From an uncultured Clostridia bacterium (GTDB lineage: Bacteria > Bacillota > Clostridia > Oscillospirales > CAG-272), in assembly GCA_947652805.1 (NCBI GenBank), contig CANTEM010000051.1, forward strand, positions 1-7,725: a stretch of 7,725 nucleotides of DNA, read 5' to 3'. The notes under the pieces are model-generated. The model worked only from the letters and a program-made list of their open reading frames with translations. It ran no database searches and was not told the DNA's origin. Positions 1 to 6,571 of the stretch are shown piece after piece (position 1 is the first letter of the stretch; every line of letters begins with the position of its first letter). Position numbers and translations under genes: made by a program.

Positions 1-46
1 GTTTTTTCCGCGAGATCCATCCCGCAGGCAGATATGCCGACAAATC
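1..46. other. Window edge downstream of the CPBP gene; no gene called
   Basis: These 46 bases follow the stop codon of the minus-strand CPBP protease gene. No hairpin followed by a T-tract is visible in the minus-strand direction, so the operon transcript may continue beyond the window. Short open frames run through to the edge, including possible TTG and ATG starts on the minus strand, but the stretch is too short to assign to any protein family. Confidence 0.4.
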
Positions 47-949
47 TTACAGAAATACGGCGAGAATGACTGAGAAAACTGCAAATAAAATAAATGTAGG
101 CGAAAGAAATGCCTGGGCCCAAAGAGGCAATTCCCCTGCTTTCCTTTTTCGGATCATTGGCGACGGACGGTTCATAACGCCGTAGCCATAATACAGCTTT
201 TCTGCCCGGCTGAAAAAGAGAATGGCAAATATAAGTGTTGCTGCGCCGATCAGAAATGCAAGCAGGATCAGTCCGCCGCTGTGCTTTCCTGCAAGCCGAT
301 ACAGATACGTTTCAAAAAACAGTACAAAAGCATTATTAGCGGCATGGATCAAAACAGGAGGGAGCAAGGAACGCGTGGCTCCTGCTGTAAGGGCGAGGAT
401 AATGCCCATAAAGAAATATATCGGCAGTCGTACAAAGCTGAAATGCAAAAGTCCAAAGCACAGCGAACTTATAATTACTGCTGTAGATGCACCGTAGGAG
501 CTGTATTCCGCTGAAAGGATCCCGCGAAACAGAAATTCCTCCAGAAGTGCCGGCAGTAAGGCAAAGGTAATCAGAAGATATATACGACTGGCAGATCTGT
601 TTACAGAGCTGTCCAGTGCCGATGCGATGAAAGCATCCGGAAACAGATAATACATCAGAAAACTCAAAACAATGCTGCCGGCTGTCATAAACAAAAATGC
701 CCAGATTGTAATGGTCACATGACGGGCTTTCATCATTTTTACCCGCAGTCCCTGATTGTAACCGGCGCCCCGCAGAATACAGAAAAATGCAGACGGAACA
801 CCGAGTATGATAAGCTCCAGCACCATAACAGTGAGATATATATTAGTGTTTTTGGATATAGCCTGCACATCAATAAGATTGGCGCCGCAGAGCAGTGCAC
901 TGATAATGATTAGCAGTGCGGGCGCCGCATGGATTCCTTTGATTTTCAC
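47..949 (-). CDS. CPBP family intramembrane metalloprotease (CAAX/Abi type)
   Basis: A predicted polytopic membrane protein of 300 residues with about eight hydrophobic segments. It carries the three motifs of the CPBP (CAAX protease and bacteriocin-processing, Abi) family: EExxxR at residues 137-142 (EEFLFR), FxxxH at 165-169 (FGLLH) and HxxxN at 202-206 (HAANN). In this family these residues form the intramembrane metal-dependent glutamyl protease site. The substrate is unknown; relatives cleave prenylated proteins, process peptides or give self-immunity to bacteriocins, and none of these is indicated here. The start is GTG at 949: a GAGGG Shine-Dalgarno lies 7 bases upstream (957-961), and GTGA overlaps the stop of the cyclo-ligase gene by 4 bases, implying translational coupling. 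The motifs and length fit an intact enzyme, so the family is firm and the biological role open. Confidence 0.9.
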   Translation of the reverse strand: MKIKGIHAAPALLIIISALLCGANLIDVQAISKNTNIYLTVMVLELIILGVPSAFFCILRGAGYNQGLRVKMMKARHVTITIWAFLFMTAGSIVLSFLMYYLFPDAFIASALDSSVNRSASRIYLLITFALLPALLEEFLFRGILSAEYSSYGASTAVIISSLCFGLLHFSFVRLPIYFFMGIILALTAGATRSLLPPVLIHAANNAFVLFFETYLYRLAGKHSGGLILLAFLIGAATLIFAILFFSRAEKLYYGYGVMNRPSPMIRKRKAGELPLWAQAFLSPTFILFAVFSVILAVFL

Positions 950-1551
950 CGGGGGACCCTCACATTTTTCTCTGTCAGCAGAATATCGGCGCGGATGTCA
1001 AATCTTCCCCGGGGCACCTCGGAAATGATACAATCACTGTAAATTACACCGATACAGCATCCGTGAAAGCTTGAAAGATACCGATCGTAAAAGCCTTTTC
1101 CATATCCCAACCGATAGCCGTGCCTGTCATATACCAGCCCGGGAATAAAACATACCGCACTGTCGGTATGCACCGACTGATCATATATAGGCAGGGCGGC
1201 GTCCGGCTCCCGAATGCCATAGGTGGAGACGGTCAGATCGGTCAGAGACTCAACAAAATGATATTGCATGGTTCTGCTGGCAGCGTCGCATCTTGGAAAA
1301 GCAATCTTTTTTCCTTTTTTCAGCGCGGCTTCAGCAATAGGCAATACGTTAATTTCCTGTTCCATGGGAGCATACAGTAAAACGACGTCAGCATAGCGGA
1401 AACTGACTAGCGCAAGTGCCGACTGACAAATCGATTCGTCCCGCCGGATACGTTCTTCGGCGGGAAGTGTGGAGCGAAGCTTCTTGTACTGTTCCCGCAG
1501 GCGGTCTTTTTTCTCCTTTAACGGATGAACTGCATGATTATTCATGGACAT
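946..1551 (-). CDS. fthC: 5-formyltetrahydrofolate cyclo-ligase
   Basis: A cytosolic enzyme that converts 5-formyl-tetrahydrofolate to 5,10-methenyl-tetrahydrofolate using ATP, returning this inactive storage or inhibitory folate to one-carbon metabolism. The 201-residue length is normal for the 5-FTHF cyclo-ligase/YgfA family. Visible signatures are the basic N-terminal helix (KEKKDRLREQYKKLR, 12-26), GIREP at 112-116, and the C-terminal nucleotide- and folate-site block at about 137-159, ending GYGKGFYDRYL. The listed start is ATG at 1551. A second ATG two codons in (1545) forms an ATGA overlap with the DJ-1 gene stop, with GAGG 10 bases upstream rather than 4, and may be the true start. 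It is the middle gene of three coupled minus-strand genes. The gene is also written ygfA, yqgN or MTHFS in other organisms. Confidence 0.93.
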   Translation of the reverse strand: MSMNNHAVHPLKEKKDRLREQYKKLRSTLPAEERIRRDESICQSALALVSFRYADVVLLYAPMEQEINVLPIAEAALKKGKKIAFPRCDAASRTMQYHFVESLTDLTVSTYGIREPDAALPIYDQSVHTDSAVCFIPGLVYDRHGYRLGYGKGFYDRYLSSFHGCCIGVIYSDCIISEVPRGRFDIRADILLTEKNVRVPR

Positions 1552-2084
1552 ATCGCCTCACATACCTGTTTTGCCGTGTCTGCGCCCCGGAGTGCACGAA
1601 TCAGCGTAAGGGCAAAGTCGGTTGCATATCCTGCGGCTTTGGCGGTAATCATGCGCCCGTCCTCTGCAACACCGTCAGCGGAAAGAACAGCTCCGGTCAG
1701 CTCTGTTTCAAATCCGGGATAGCAAACTGCCTGTTTGCCTTGCAATAGTCCCCGCTTTCCAAGGATCATCGGAGCTGCACAGATTGCAGCAATATAACTG
1801 TTTTGCGCCGCTGCAAGTCTAAGCGCACTGTCTACAGCAGAGCTGGCGTCCAGATTTTTTGTGCCGGGCATTCCGCCTGGAAGCACGATCATTTCCAGAT
1901 CGGGCAACTCTGCCGGCATATCCTTGTCGGTGATATCCGCGGTAACGGGAATACCGTGTGTACCGCAGATCACTTTGCCGCCGATTCCCACCGTAGTAAC
2001 GGAGATAGACGCACGCCGCAAAAGATCTACAGGAATCAGTGCCTCTGCTTCTTCAAAGCCTTCTGCTAAAAATAAGTATACCAT
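1542..2084 (-). CDS. DJ-1/PfpI (YajL-like) family protein
   Basis: A 180-residue single-domain protein of the DJ-1/ThiJ/PfpI class I glutamine-amidotransferase-like fold. The nucleophile elbow is AAICAAP (99-105), with Cys102 matching the reactive cysteine of DJ-1 (Cys106). The N-terminal block EGFEEAEALIPVD (8-20) supplies the conserved glutamate, Glu14, that contacts that cysteine. CYPGFE (121-126) marks the bacterial YajL-like branch, with Tyr in place of the His found in human DJ-1. Members are reported as glyoxalases, deglycases (disputed) or redox-linked chaperones, and the sequence cannot decide among these. The start is ATG at 2084, with GAGG 7 bases upstream (2092-2095). The stop overlaps the start of the folate cyclo-ligase gene. 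A 63-base gap separates it from the upstream translocase gene and shows no clear terminator, so it is probably co-transcribed with it. Confidence 0.92.
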   Translation of the reverse strand: MVYLFLAEGFEEAEALIPVDLLRRASISVTTVGIGGKVICGTHGIPVTADITDKDMPAELPDLEMIVLPGGMPGTKNLDASSAVDSALRLAAAQNSYIAAICAAPMILGKRGLLQGKQAVCYPGFETELTGAVLSADGVAEDGRMITAKAAGYATDFALTLIRALRGADTAKQVCEAICP

Positions 2085-2147
2085 ACGAGTGCCTCGCTTT
2101 TCGTAGGATTTACAGGACGAAAGTGTGAATAATTTTTGAGAGGAGGA

Positions 2148-4781
2148 TCAGGTTGATGATTCCTGAGAATCCTCGCCTTTCAGTACAAGCTCCATATAGT
2201 CTTGCTTGGATATCAGCAGTTCCCGGGGTTTTTGTCCGTCCGGTGCACTGACATACCCCATTTGTTCCAGCTTGTCAATGATTTTTGCCGCTCTGCCGTA
2301 GCCCACAGACAAGCGCCTCTGGAGAAGAGAGGTAGACACCTTTCCGCTTTCAAAGGCAACGTCCAGTGCAGAGCGAATCAGCGGGTCGCTTTCTCCCCCG
2401 TCGCCGGAGGCAGCAGTTCCGCCGCCTTTTTTGACACCGCACATGGCCGCTTCTTCCTCAATTTGTTTCATAACATCATCGCTGTAGGCGGCGCCGCCTG
2501 CGGCATTATATTGTTTAATAAAAGATACAACCTCATCTACTTCTTTGTCGGATACAAATGCCCCTTGCACACGCATGGGCTTAGATGCACCCACAGGATT
2601 GTACAGCATGTCCCCCCGACCGATCAGATTTTCCGCGCCGCTTCTGTCGATAATGGTTCTGGAGTCTACCTGAGAAGCAACGGTAAAGGCAATACGGGAG
2701 GGAATGTTTGCTTTGATTACGCCGGTGATAACGTCTACGGAGGGACGCTGGGTTCCGATAATTAGGTGGATTCCCGCTGCCCGGGCCTTTGCGGCAAGGC
2801 GGGCGATAGAGGATTCTACATCATCCGGGGCGGTGGACATAAGATCTGCAAGCTCGTCGATGACAATCACGATTTGCGGCAGGTATTCGTATTCCGGATC
2901 GTTTTTGGTGATTTCGTTGAAGGAAGCGATTTCCCGCACGCCTACGGCTTCTATCAATCCGTATCTGCGTTCCATTTCATTGACAGCCCAGGTCAGGGAG
3001 CCGGCAGCCTTTTTCGGATCACTTACAACCGGAACCAGCAAATGGGGCAGCCCGTTATAAATATTGAATTCTACTTTTTTCGGGTCAATCAGGATGAGCT
3101 GCACCTCGGAGGGCTTTGCCTTATACAGCAGAGAAATCAAAAGACAGTTGATGCATACGGATTTACCCATACCGGTGGCGCCTGCGATCAGCAGATGCGG
3201 CATTTTCTTAATGTCCATAATCACCGGTTCACCGGCAACATTTTCTCCGAGGGAAGTAGTGATTTTACTGGGATTTTTCTGAAATTCTTCCGTTTCCAGA
3301 AGATTGCGCAGGTATACGGTTTCGGCAGTCTTGTTGGGAACTTCGATTCCTACTGCCGCCTTCCCGGGAATAGGCGCTTCAATCCGTACGCCGGTGGTTG
3401 CAAGGTTCAATGCAATATCGTCTACTAAATTGGCGATAGAGCGAACCCGGGTGCCTGCTTCCGGCAGCAATTCGTACCGGGTGATTGTGGGACCTCTGGA
3501 AGCGCCGACGATTTTTGTTTTTACATTGAAGCTGGCGAGAACGCTTACCAGACGGGAAGCGTTTTCGTGAAGTTCCTCCCGAATATTATCATTTTTCTTA
3601 TGATCCTCTGCACTAAGCAGGGAAAGGGGCGGAAAGTGATATTCCGGTTCTGGTTCAGGCTCGGGCTGCACGGGAACAGCCGATGCGACCGTATCCCGCG
3701 TCAGGGGCAGATCGTCCGGCGCACTAGCGGAACTGTCTCCGTCTCCTGCTCCGAGATAGGAGTCGGCAAGCTGATCCAGAAGGTCAGCACTGTCCGGATC
3801 CACCTGAGAGGTCTCCTCCTCTTTCTCTGCAACCACAGGAGCGTCCCCCTGTGCAAACATTTCCGCTTCTGTTTGCAGTTCCTCCGCAGTTTTTTCCTGA
3901 CGGGAGCGTTCCAACACTTCTGCAAAAATAGCGGCTTCTATATCGTCTTCAGCCGTGCTGTCATCAGCCGGCGCAGTTTGCGGTTCTTCCGGTTCTTCCA
4001 TATCTATCGGAATATCCGTTTCAAATTTTTTCCGTTTTGCCCGAACAGGTGCATTCTCCGGTATTTCGGCACGCGCCGTTTTGTTTGCAGCAGCCGGACG
4101 GATCACAATTTCATCCGGATTGCGGAACGCCTTTTCCATAGCGCCGGACTCTCTTGCTTCCTGGCGGTACTGGCGGGATGCCCGTATCTTAGCAGAAAAG
4201 TATACATAAACGTATTTGGGAGTGATTCCTGCGGTCAGCAGAACGCTGAGAATCAGCATGGCAATAATAAGAACGTATGAGCCTGCCGTCTGAAAGCAGA
4301 CAAGGAAAAACTCGCCCAATATACCGCCGACTACACCACCGCCCAGAAGCTCAGATCCCCGTTCATACATGTCAATTATGTTAAAGGAGCCTAAGGGAAA
4401 AATAATTTCCAGCAGCATGGAGGTGAGGATCACGGAGACATTGGCAAAACCTGTGCGCATGCTGAGTACGGAATCAGCCTTGTCTCCTAACCATGCGATT
4501 GCTACAAATGCCAAAAATACGGGGATTACAAAAGCAGAGCCGCCAAATAGTCCAGTAAGGAATTTATATATAAAACCGATCACGATACCGGGGTTTTCTC
4601 TGGCACCGCCTACGAAACAAACGATCAGGAAAATCGCACCGACCAGCATCAGATAGGGTGCAACCTGCGACCAAAGGGAACGGCTGGGTGCCTTTGCCGC
4701 CTGAGCGGGCTCTTTACGGGAGGGGGTGTTTTTTTTACTGCTGCGGGGAGCAGCTTGTTTCTTTGCTTTTTTTTGCGCCAT
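2148..4781 (-). CDS. ftsK: DNA translocase FtsK/SpoIIIE
   Basis: A membrane-anchored ATP-driven pump that moves double-stranded DNA through the division or sporulation septum. From ATG 4781 it is 877 residues. A basic cytoplasmic tail (1-35) is followed by about four membrane segments (about 41-190), then a long acidic Pro/Glu-rich linker (about 215-385, ending in a PEPEPEPE run). The motor follows, with Walker A GATGMGKS (534-541), Walker B IVIVIDE (637-643) and GTQRPSVDVITG (676-687). A C-terminal winged-helix gamma domain (about 798-865) reads orienting DNA sequences. A TTG at 4829 would add 16 residues but has no Shine-Dalgarno and sits about at the predicted transcription start. The ATG has GGGAAAGG 12 bases upstream. 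All elements are intact. Whether it acts as FtsK in every division or as SpoIIIE in sporulation cannot be settled here. Confidence 0.96.
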   Translation of the reverse strand: MAQKKAKKQAAPRSSKKNTPSRKEPAQAAKAPSRSLWSQVAPYLMLVGAIFLIVCFVGGARENPGIVIGFIYKFLTGLFGGSAFVIPVFLAFVAIAWLGDKADSVLSMRTGFANVSVILTSMLLEIIFPLGSFNIIDMYERGSELLGGGVVGGILGEFFLVCFQTAGSYVLIIAMLILSVLLTAGITPKYVYVYFSAKIRASRQYRQEARESGAMEKAFRNPDEIVIRPAAANKTARAEIPENAPVRAKRKKFETDIPIDMEEPEEPQTAPADDSTAEDDIEAAIFAEVLERSRQEKTAEELQTEAEMFAQGDAPVVAEKEEETSQVDPDSADLLDQLADSYLGAGDGDSSASAPDDLPLTRDTVASAVPVQPEPEPEPEYHFPPLSLLSAEDHKKNDNIREELHENASRLVSVLASFNVKTKIVGASRGPTITRYELLPEAGTRVRSIANLVDDIALNLATTGVRIEAPIPGKAAVGIEVPNKTAETVYLRNLLETEEFQKNPSKITTSLGENVAGEPVIMDIKKMPHLLIAGATGMGKSVCINCLLISLLYKAKPSEVQLILIDPKKVEFNIYNGLPHLLVPVVSDPKKAAGSLTWAVNEMERRYGLIEAVGVREIASFNEITKNDPEYEYLPQIVIVIDELADLMSTAPDDVESSIARLAAKARAAGIHLIIGTQRPSVDVITGVIKANIPSRIAFTVASQVDSRTIIDRSGAENLIGRGDMLYNPVGASKPMRVQGAFVSDKEVDEVVSFIKQYNAAGGAAYSDDVMKQIEEEAAMCGVKKGGGTAASGDGGESDPLIRSALDVAFESGKVSTSLLQRRLSVGYGRAAKIIDKLEQMGYVSAPDGQKPRELLISKQDYMELVLKGEDSQESST

Positions 4782-4838
4782 GAAATGACCGTACCTTTCC
4801 CGAATTTTATATATTTCATAAATTTCCAAGATATGCGA

Positions 4839-4867
4839 ATACTATAAACTACACAGCGTTTTGTAAA
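4839..4867 (-). promoter_or_regulatory. Probable sigma-A promoter of the ftsK operon
   Basis: Read on the minus strand, TTTACA (4862-4867) and TAGTAT (4839-4844) are separated by exactly 17 bases. They match the -35 and -10 consensus at 5/6 and 4/6 positions. Initiation would fall near 4832, leaving a leader of about 50 bases before the ATG at 4781. This argues against the TTG codon at 4829 as the translation start. Confidence 0.55.
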
Positions 4868-4948
4868 GCGCCGGGCAAAATTATCTACTTTATATAATAG
4901 CAGAATTTGCCTGCAAATTCAAGGGATAATCAGAAAAAGGGTATAATT

Positions 4949-5341
4949 TTGAAAATTGCAATTGAAAAAAATACGATGACGCGCTTGGGTATTTTAGCGG
5001 CAGTAGGAAGTCTTGCCGGATTTATCAACGGTTTTTTGGGGGCGGGCGGCGGAATTATTCTGCTGTCCATGTTCCGGCGGCTGAATCCAAACAAAAGCAG
5101 CGAGGGAGCGAGGGACGATTTTGCTTCTGTGGTTGCTGCGGTGCTTCCATTGTGCGTGGTATCGGCAATCAGCTACAGCAGCAGGGGGAGTCTCGATATG
5201 GATCTGTTTCTGCGGTTTGTGCCCGGGGCGGTCGTGGGTGGCGTTGTGGGCGCTTATCTTACAGATAAAATTGACACACGGATATTAAAAAATATTTTCG
5301 CACTGATTATTATTATCGCCGGGATCAATATGATATTTTGA
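4949..5341 (+). CDS. Half-size TSUP (TauE/SafE-like) membrane protein
   Basis: A 130-residue hydrophobic protein with about four membrane segments (roughly residues 13-41, 58-76, 87-104 and 112-130). It resembles one half of the TSUP/TauE-SafE family of sulfite, sulfonate or other organic-anion exporters. The signature is the glycine-rich re-entrant block NGFLGAGGGIILL (27-39), followed by a GAVVGGVVGAYL segment (93-104) and a C-terminal hydrophobic helix. Usual members have two such halves and about 250 residues, so this one would have to dimerise or pair with another half. No partner gene lies beside it. The start chosen is TTG at 4949, with AAAAAGGG 7 bases upstream. An in-frame TTG at 4907 and an ATG at 4976 lack a good Shine-Dalgarno. 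A TATAAT at 4893-4898 may be its -10 box, but no convincing -35 is seen. The substrate is unknown. Confidence 0.8.
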   Translation: MKIAIEKNTMTRLGILAAVGSLAGFINGFLGAGGGIILLSMFRRLNPNKSSEGARDDFASVVAAVLPLCVVSAISYSSRGSLDMDLFLRFVPGAVVGGVVGAYLTDKIDTRILKNIFALIIIIAGINMIF

Positions 5342-5346
5342 CGCGC

Positions 5347-5365
5347 AAAAAGACTCCCTATGGGA
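5347..5365 (-). repeat. Degenerate end of the hairpin repeat family; possible weak terminator
   Basis: AAAAAGACTCCC (5347-5358) differs by one base from AAAAAGGCTCCC, which opens the repeats at 5411 and 7561. It looks like a decayed copy of the same left end. On the minus strand it reads as a tiny TCCC/GGGA hairpin (5355-5365, three-base loop), then GTC and a T5 tract, which could be a weak terminator. The rest of 5366-5410 shows nothing I can name. Confidence 0.35.
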
Positions 5366-5410
5366 TTGCTATGCAGCTTCGTCAAAGGGGAACTTCCGAT
5401 GTAGCCCAAC

Positions 5411-5438
5411 AAAAAGGCTCCCTTATGTAAAGGGAGCT
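5411..5438 (-). terminator. Intrinsic terminator on the minus strand, downstream of the NIF3 gene
   Basis: An 8 bp perfect stem, GCTCCCTT (5417-5424) with AAGGGAGC (5430-5437), has a five-base loop. Read on the minus strand it is followed by C and then TTTTT (5411-5415), the classic hairpin plus T-tract form. Minus-strand transcription from the NIF3-like gene would arrive here about 270 bases past its stop. The same sequence forms the left end of the palindromic repeat, so the repeat appears to supply the terminator. Confidence 0.6.
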
Positions 5439-5560
5439 GTCACAGCTTTGCTGTGACGGAGGGATTGTTAATTTATCATTTTAGATAATCTACAAATCGG
5501 CAGTTTTACAATCCCTCCGTCTCCGCTACGCGGATCCACCTCCCTTTGCACAAGGGGGGC
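5411..5560. repeat. Symmetric multi-hairpin palindromic repeat (copy A)
   Basis: Two mirror-image arms surround a 39-base A/T-rich centre. Left arm: hairpin 5417-5437 (8 bp stem), hairpin 5439-5457 (GTCACAGC/GCTGTGAC, loop TTT), then GACGGAGGGATTGT (5455-5468). Right arm: ACAATCCCTCCGTC (5508-5521), a perfect 14 bp inverted match, then hairpin 5522-5534 (TCCGC/GCGGA, loop TAC) and hairpin 5539-5559 (CCTCCCTT/AAGGGGGG with G-T pairs). The two arms therefore have the same module order. The centre matches a second copy near the window end. It could be a non-autonomous MITE-like element or a structured RNA or terminator cassette. No coding capacity or transposase is present. Confidence 0.75.
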
Positions 5561-5690
5561 ATGGAGAGTGAGTGGATGCTTGCGGTGATTCACCTCCCTT
5601 ACACAGGGGAGGCATGGAGAGTGAGTAGGTGCCTGCGGCGATCCACTCCCCCCAGAAGATTTGCTGCGCAAATTCCAGCACAAGGGGGTA
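5535..5690. repeat. Tandem repeat of a 53-54 bp hairpin-containing unit, three units
   Basis: Units begin near 5535, 5589 and 5642. Units 1 and 2 share the 16-base run GGCATGGAGAGTGAGT (5558-5573 and 5611-5626), a CCTCCC...GGGG/GAGG hairpin, and a TGCxTGCGGyGAT tail. Unit 3 keeps the CCACTCCC start and the GCACAAGGGGG end (5678-5688; also 5548-5558 in unit 1). Between them it has an extra small hairpin, ATTTGC/GCAAAT with loop TGC (5659-5673). Unit 1 overlaps the right arm of the palindromic repeat, so the array looks like a repeated right arm. An open frame on the minus strand here (5468-5695) encodes only repeat-derived sequence and is not called. Confidence 0.75.
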
Positions 5691-5709
5691 TACATAAGTT
5701 TATGCCATA

Positions 5710-6483
5710 TTAGCGCGCATAAGTGAACAAATCGCCGCAGTCGAAATACTGCACCGGAATGCCTGGAAATTTACCGTCCAGATCTTTTGCAAACGCTTCC
5801 ATAGCAAATTTTTCACTTTGCACGTGTCCAAGCAGCAGCATGGTTTTTTGCATGCCAAACTGTGCTGCTTCCCGTATCGGTTCTCCGAACTGCCATTCGC
5901 ATAATTCACCGCAAATGGCAAGATCCGTGTCATCTGTGAAAAACGGTTCATAGGTATTTTCATCCCGCGCACCAAGGAACAGAGCAACCTTACGAACTGT
6001 GCCGTCTGTCCGCCCGATCTTTCGGAGACAGGGAAGTCCAAGTCCGGCGCAAATATCCCCTATTATCTGCGCGGGGGTGCTGGGGGTATCAAACGTAAAT
6101 TGCAGCTGCCCGTCAAAGCGTCCTTTCCAGCCCATCCGTTTCAAAAATACCCGGCTTACCATGTCCTCGCCCCGGTAGTGCATGGAATTATGATACCGAT
6201 AGATCGTAATACCGGTTGACTCCACCAGTTCCTTTTTTTGATTCGTCAGGAGGGAGGGCTTGAATTCGTTCAGGTGTGTGTAGTAGGTGGGCTCATGGGT
6301 GATCAAAAGCTGTGCCCCCCACGCCGCGGCCTGCCGCAGTACCTCCGGCGTTGCAGCAAAGCAAACGCCGAGTCTTTGCACCTCGCATTCCGGATTGCCG
6401 GCGTGGCAGCAGTCCACCATACCGTGCCACCCTTTCATGAATTCTTCTCCAAGCACTTCTTTCATAATTTGTATTGCTTTCAT
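5710..6483 (-). CDS. NIF3-like (DUF34) putative dinuclear-metal protein
   Basis: A 257-residue cytosolic protein of the NIF3/YbgI (DUF34) family, whose members form hexameric toroids with a two-metal site; the reaction is not firmly known. Numbering is from ATG 6483. The N-terminal ligand region is LLITHEPTYY (60-69), where His63 fits but the usual second His (THHP) is Glu64. YHNSMH (97-102) lies where families show their second His-containing motif. The C-terminal GHVQSE (219-224) matches the conserved GHxxSE ligand motif, with His220 and Glu224. The length fits the short YbgI-type form without the PII-like insert seen in longer Bacillus members. ATG 6483 has AAAGGA 12 bases upstream. An ATG at 6507 would add 8 residues but has no Shine-Dalgarno. 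It is a single gene, divergent from dapA and likely ended at the terminator near 5411. Confidence 0.85.
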   Translation of the reverse strand: MKAIQIMKEVLGEEFMKGWHGMVDCCHAGNPECEVQRLGVCFAATPEVLRQAAAWGAQLLITHEPTYYTHLNEFKPSLLTNQKKELVESTGITIYRYHNSMHYRGEDMVSRVFLKRMGWKGRFDGQLQFTFDTPSTPAQIIGDICAGLGLPCLRKIGRTDGTVRKVALFLGARDENTYEPFFTDDTDLAICGELCEWQFGEPIREAAQFGMQKTMLLLGHVQSEKFAMEAFAKDLDGKFPGIPVQYFDCGDLFTYAR

Positions 6484-6533
6484 AACCGCGACCATTCCTT
6501 TATACATATTGTACGTAACAACTGTTTTTCAGT

Positions 6534-6562
6534 AGTATAGCATAAAAAAATTGCAAAGGCAA
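6534..6562 (-). promoter_or_regulatory. Probable sigma-A promoter of the NIF3-like gene
   Basis: On the minus strand TTGCCT (6557-6562) and TATACT (6534-6539) are separated by 17 bases. The -10 box is preceded by TGC, giving an extended -10 (TGnTATACT). Predicted initiation is near 6527, leaving a leader of about 44 bases to the ATG at 6483. Confidence 0.6.
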
Positions 6563-6571
6563 ATGTTTGCC
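6558..6571. promoter_or_regulatory. Palindrome spanning both divergent -35 boxes; possible operator
   Basis: GGCAAA-TG-TTTGCC has perfect 6 bp arms (6558-6563 and 6566-6571). Each arm contains most of one predicted -35 hexamer, for the NIF3-like gene on the minus strand and dapA on the plus strand. A protein bound here could control both genes, but the symmetry might also simply reflect two similar -35 boxes placed back to back. Confidence 0.35.

Noticed and set aside
2202..4280. Long plus-strand open frames opposite ftsK (for example 2202-2765, 2766-3428 and 3567-4280)
   Set aside because: They lie antisense to an intact, motif-complete FtsK/SpoIIIE gene and show no recognisable domains. 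They are codon-bias shadows.
4782..4829. 16-residue N-terminal extension of FtsK from TTG at 4829
   Set aside because: It has no Shine-Dalgarno, its start lies about at the predicted transcription start, and the ATG at 4781 begins the typical basic N-terminal tail.
5535..5690. CRISPR-like array
   Set aside because: The units are contiguous 53-54 bp repeats that diverge along their length, with no unique spacers of constant size and no cas genes nearby.
5468..5695. 75-residue open frame on the minus strand within the repeat array
   Set aside because: It is built entirely from the palindrome and tandem-repeat units, has no Shine-Dalgarno or family features, and its Pro/Ser/Cys-rich product follows from the repeats.
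5700..6041. 113-residue open frame on the minus strand in another frame of the NIF3-like gene
   Set aside because: It overlaps a well-supported NIF3-family gene in the same direction and has no start signal or family similarity.
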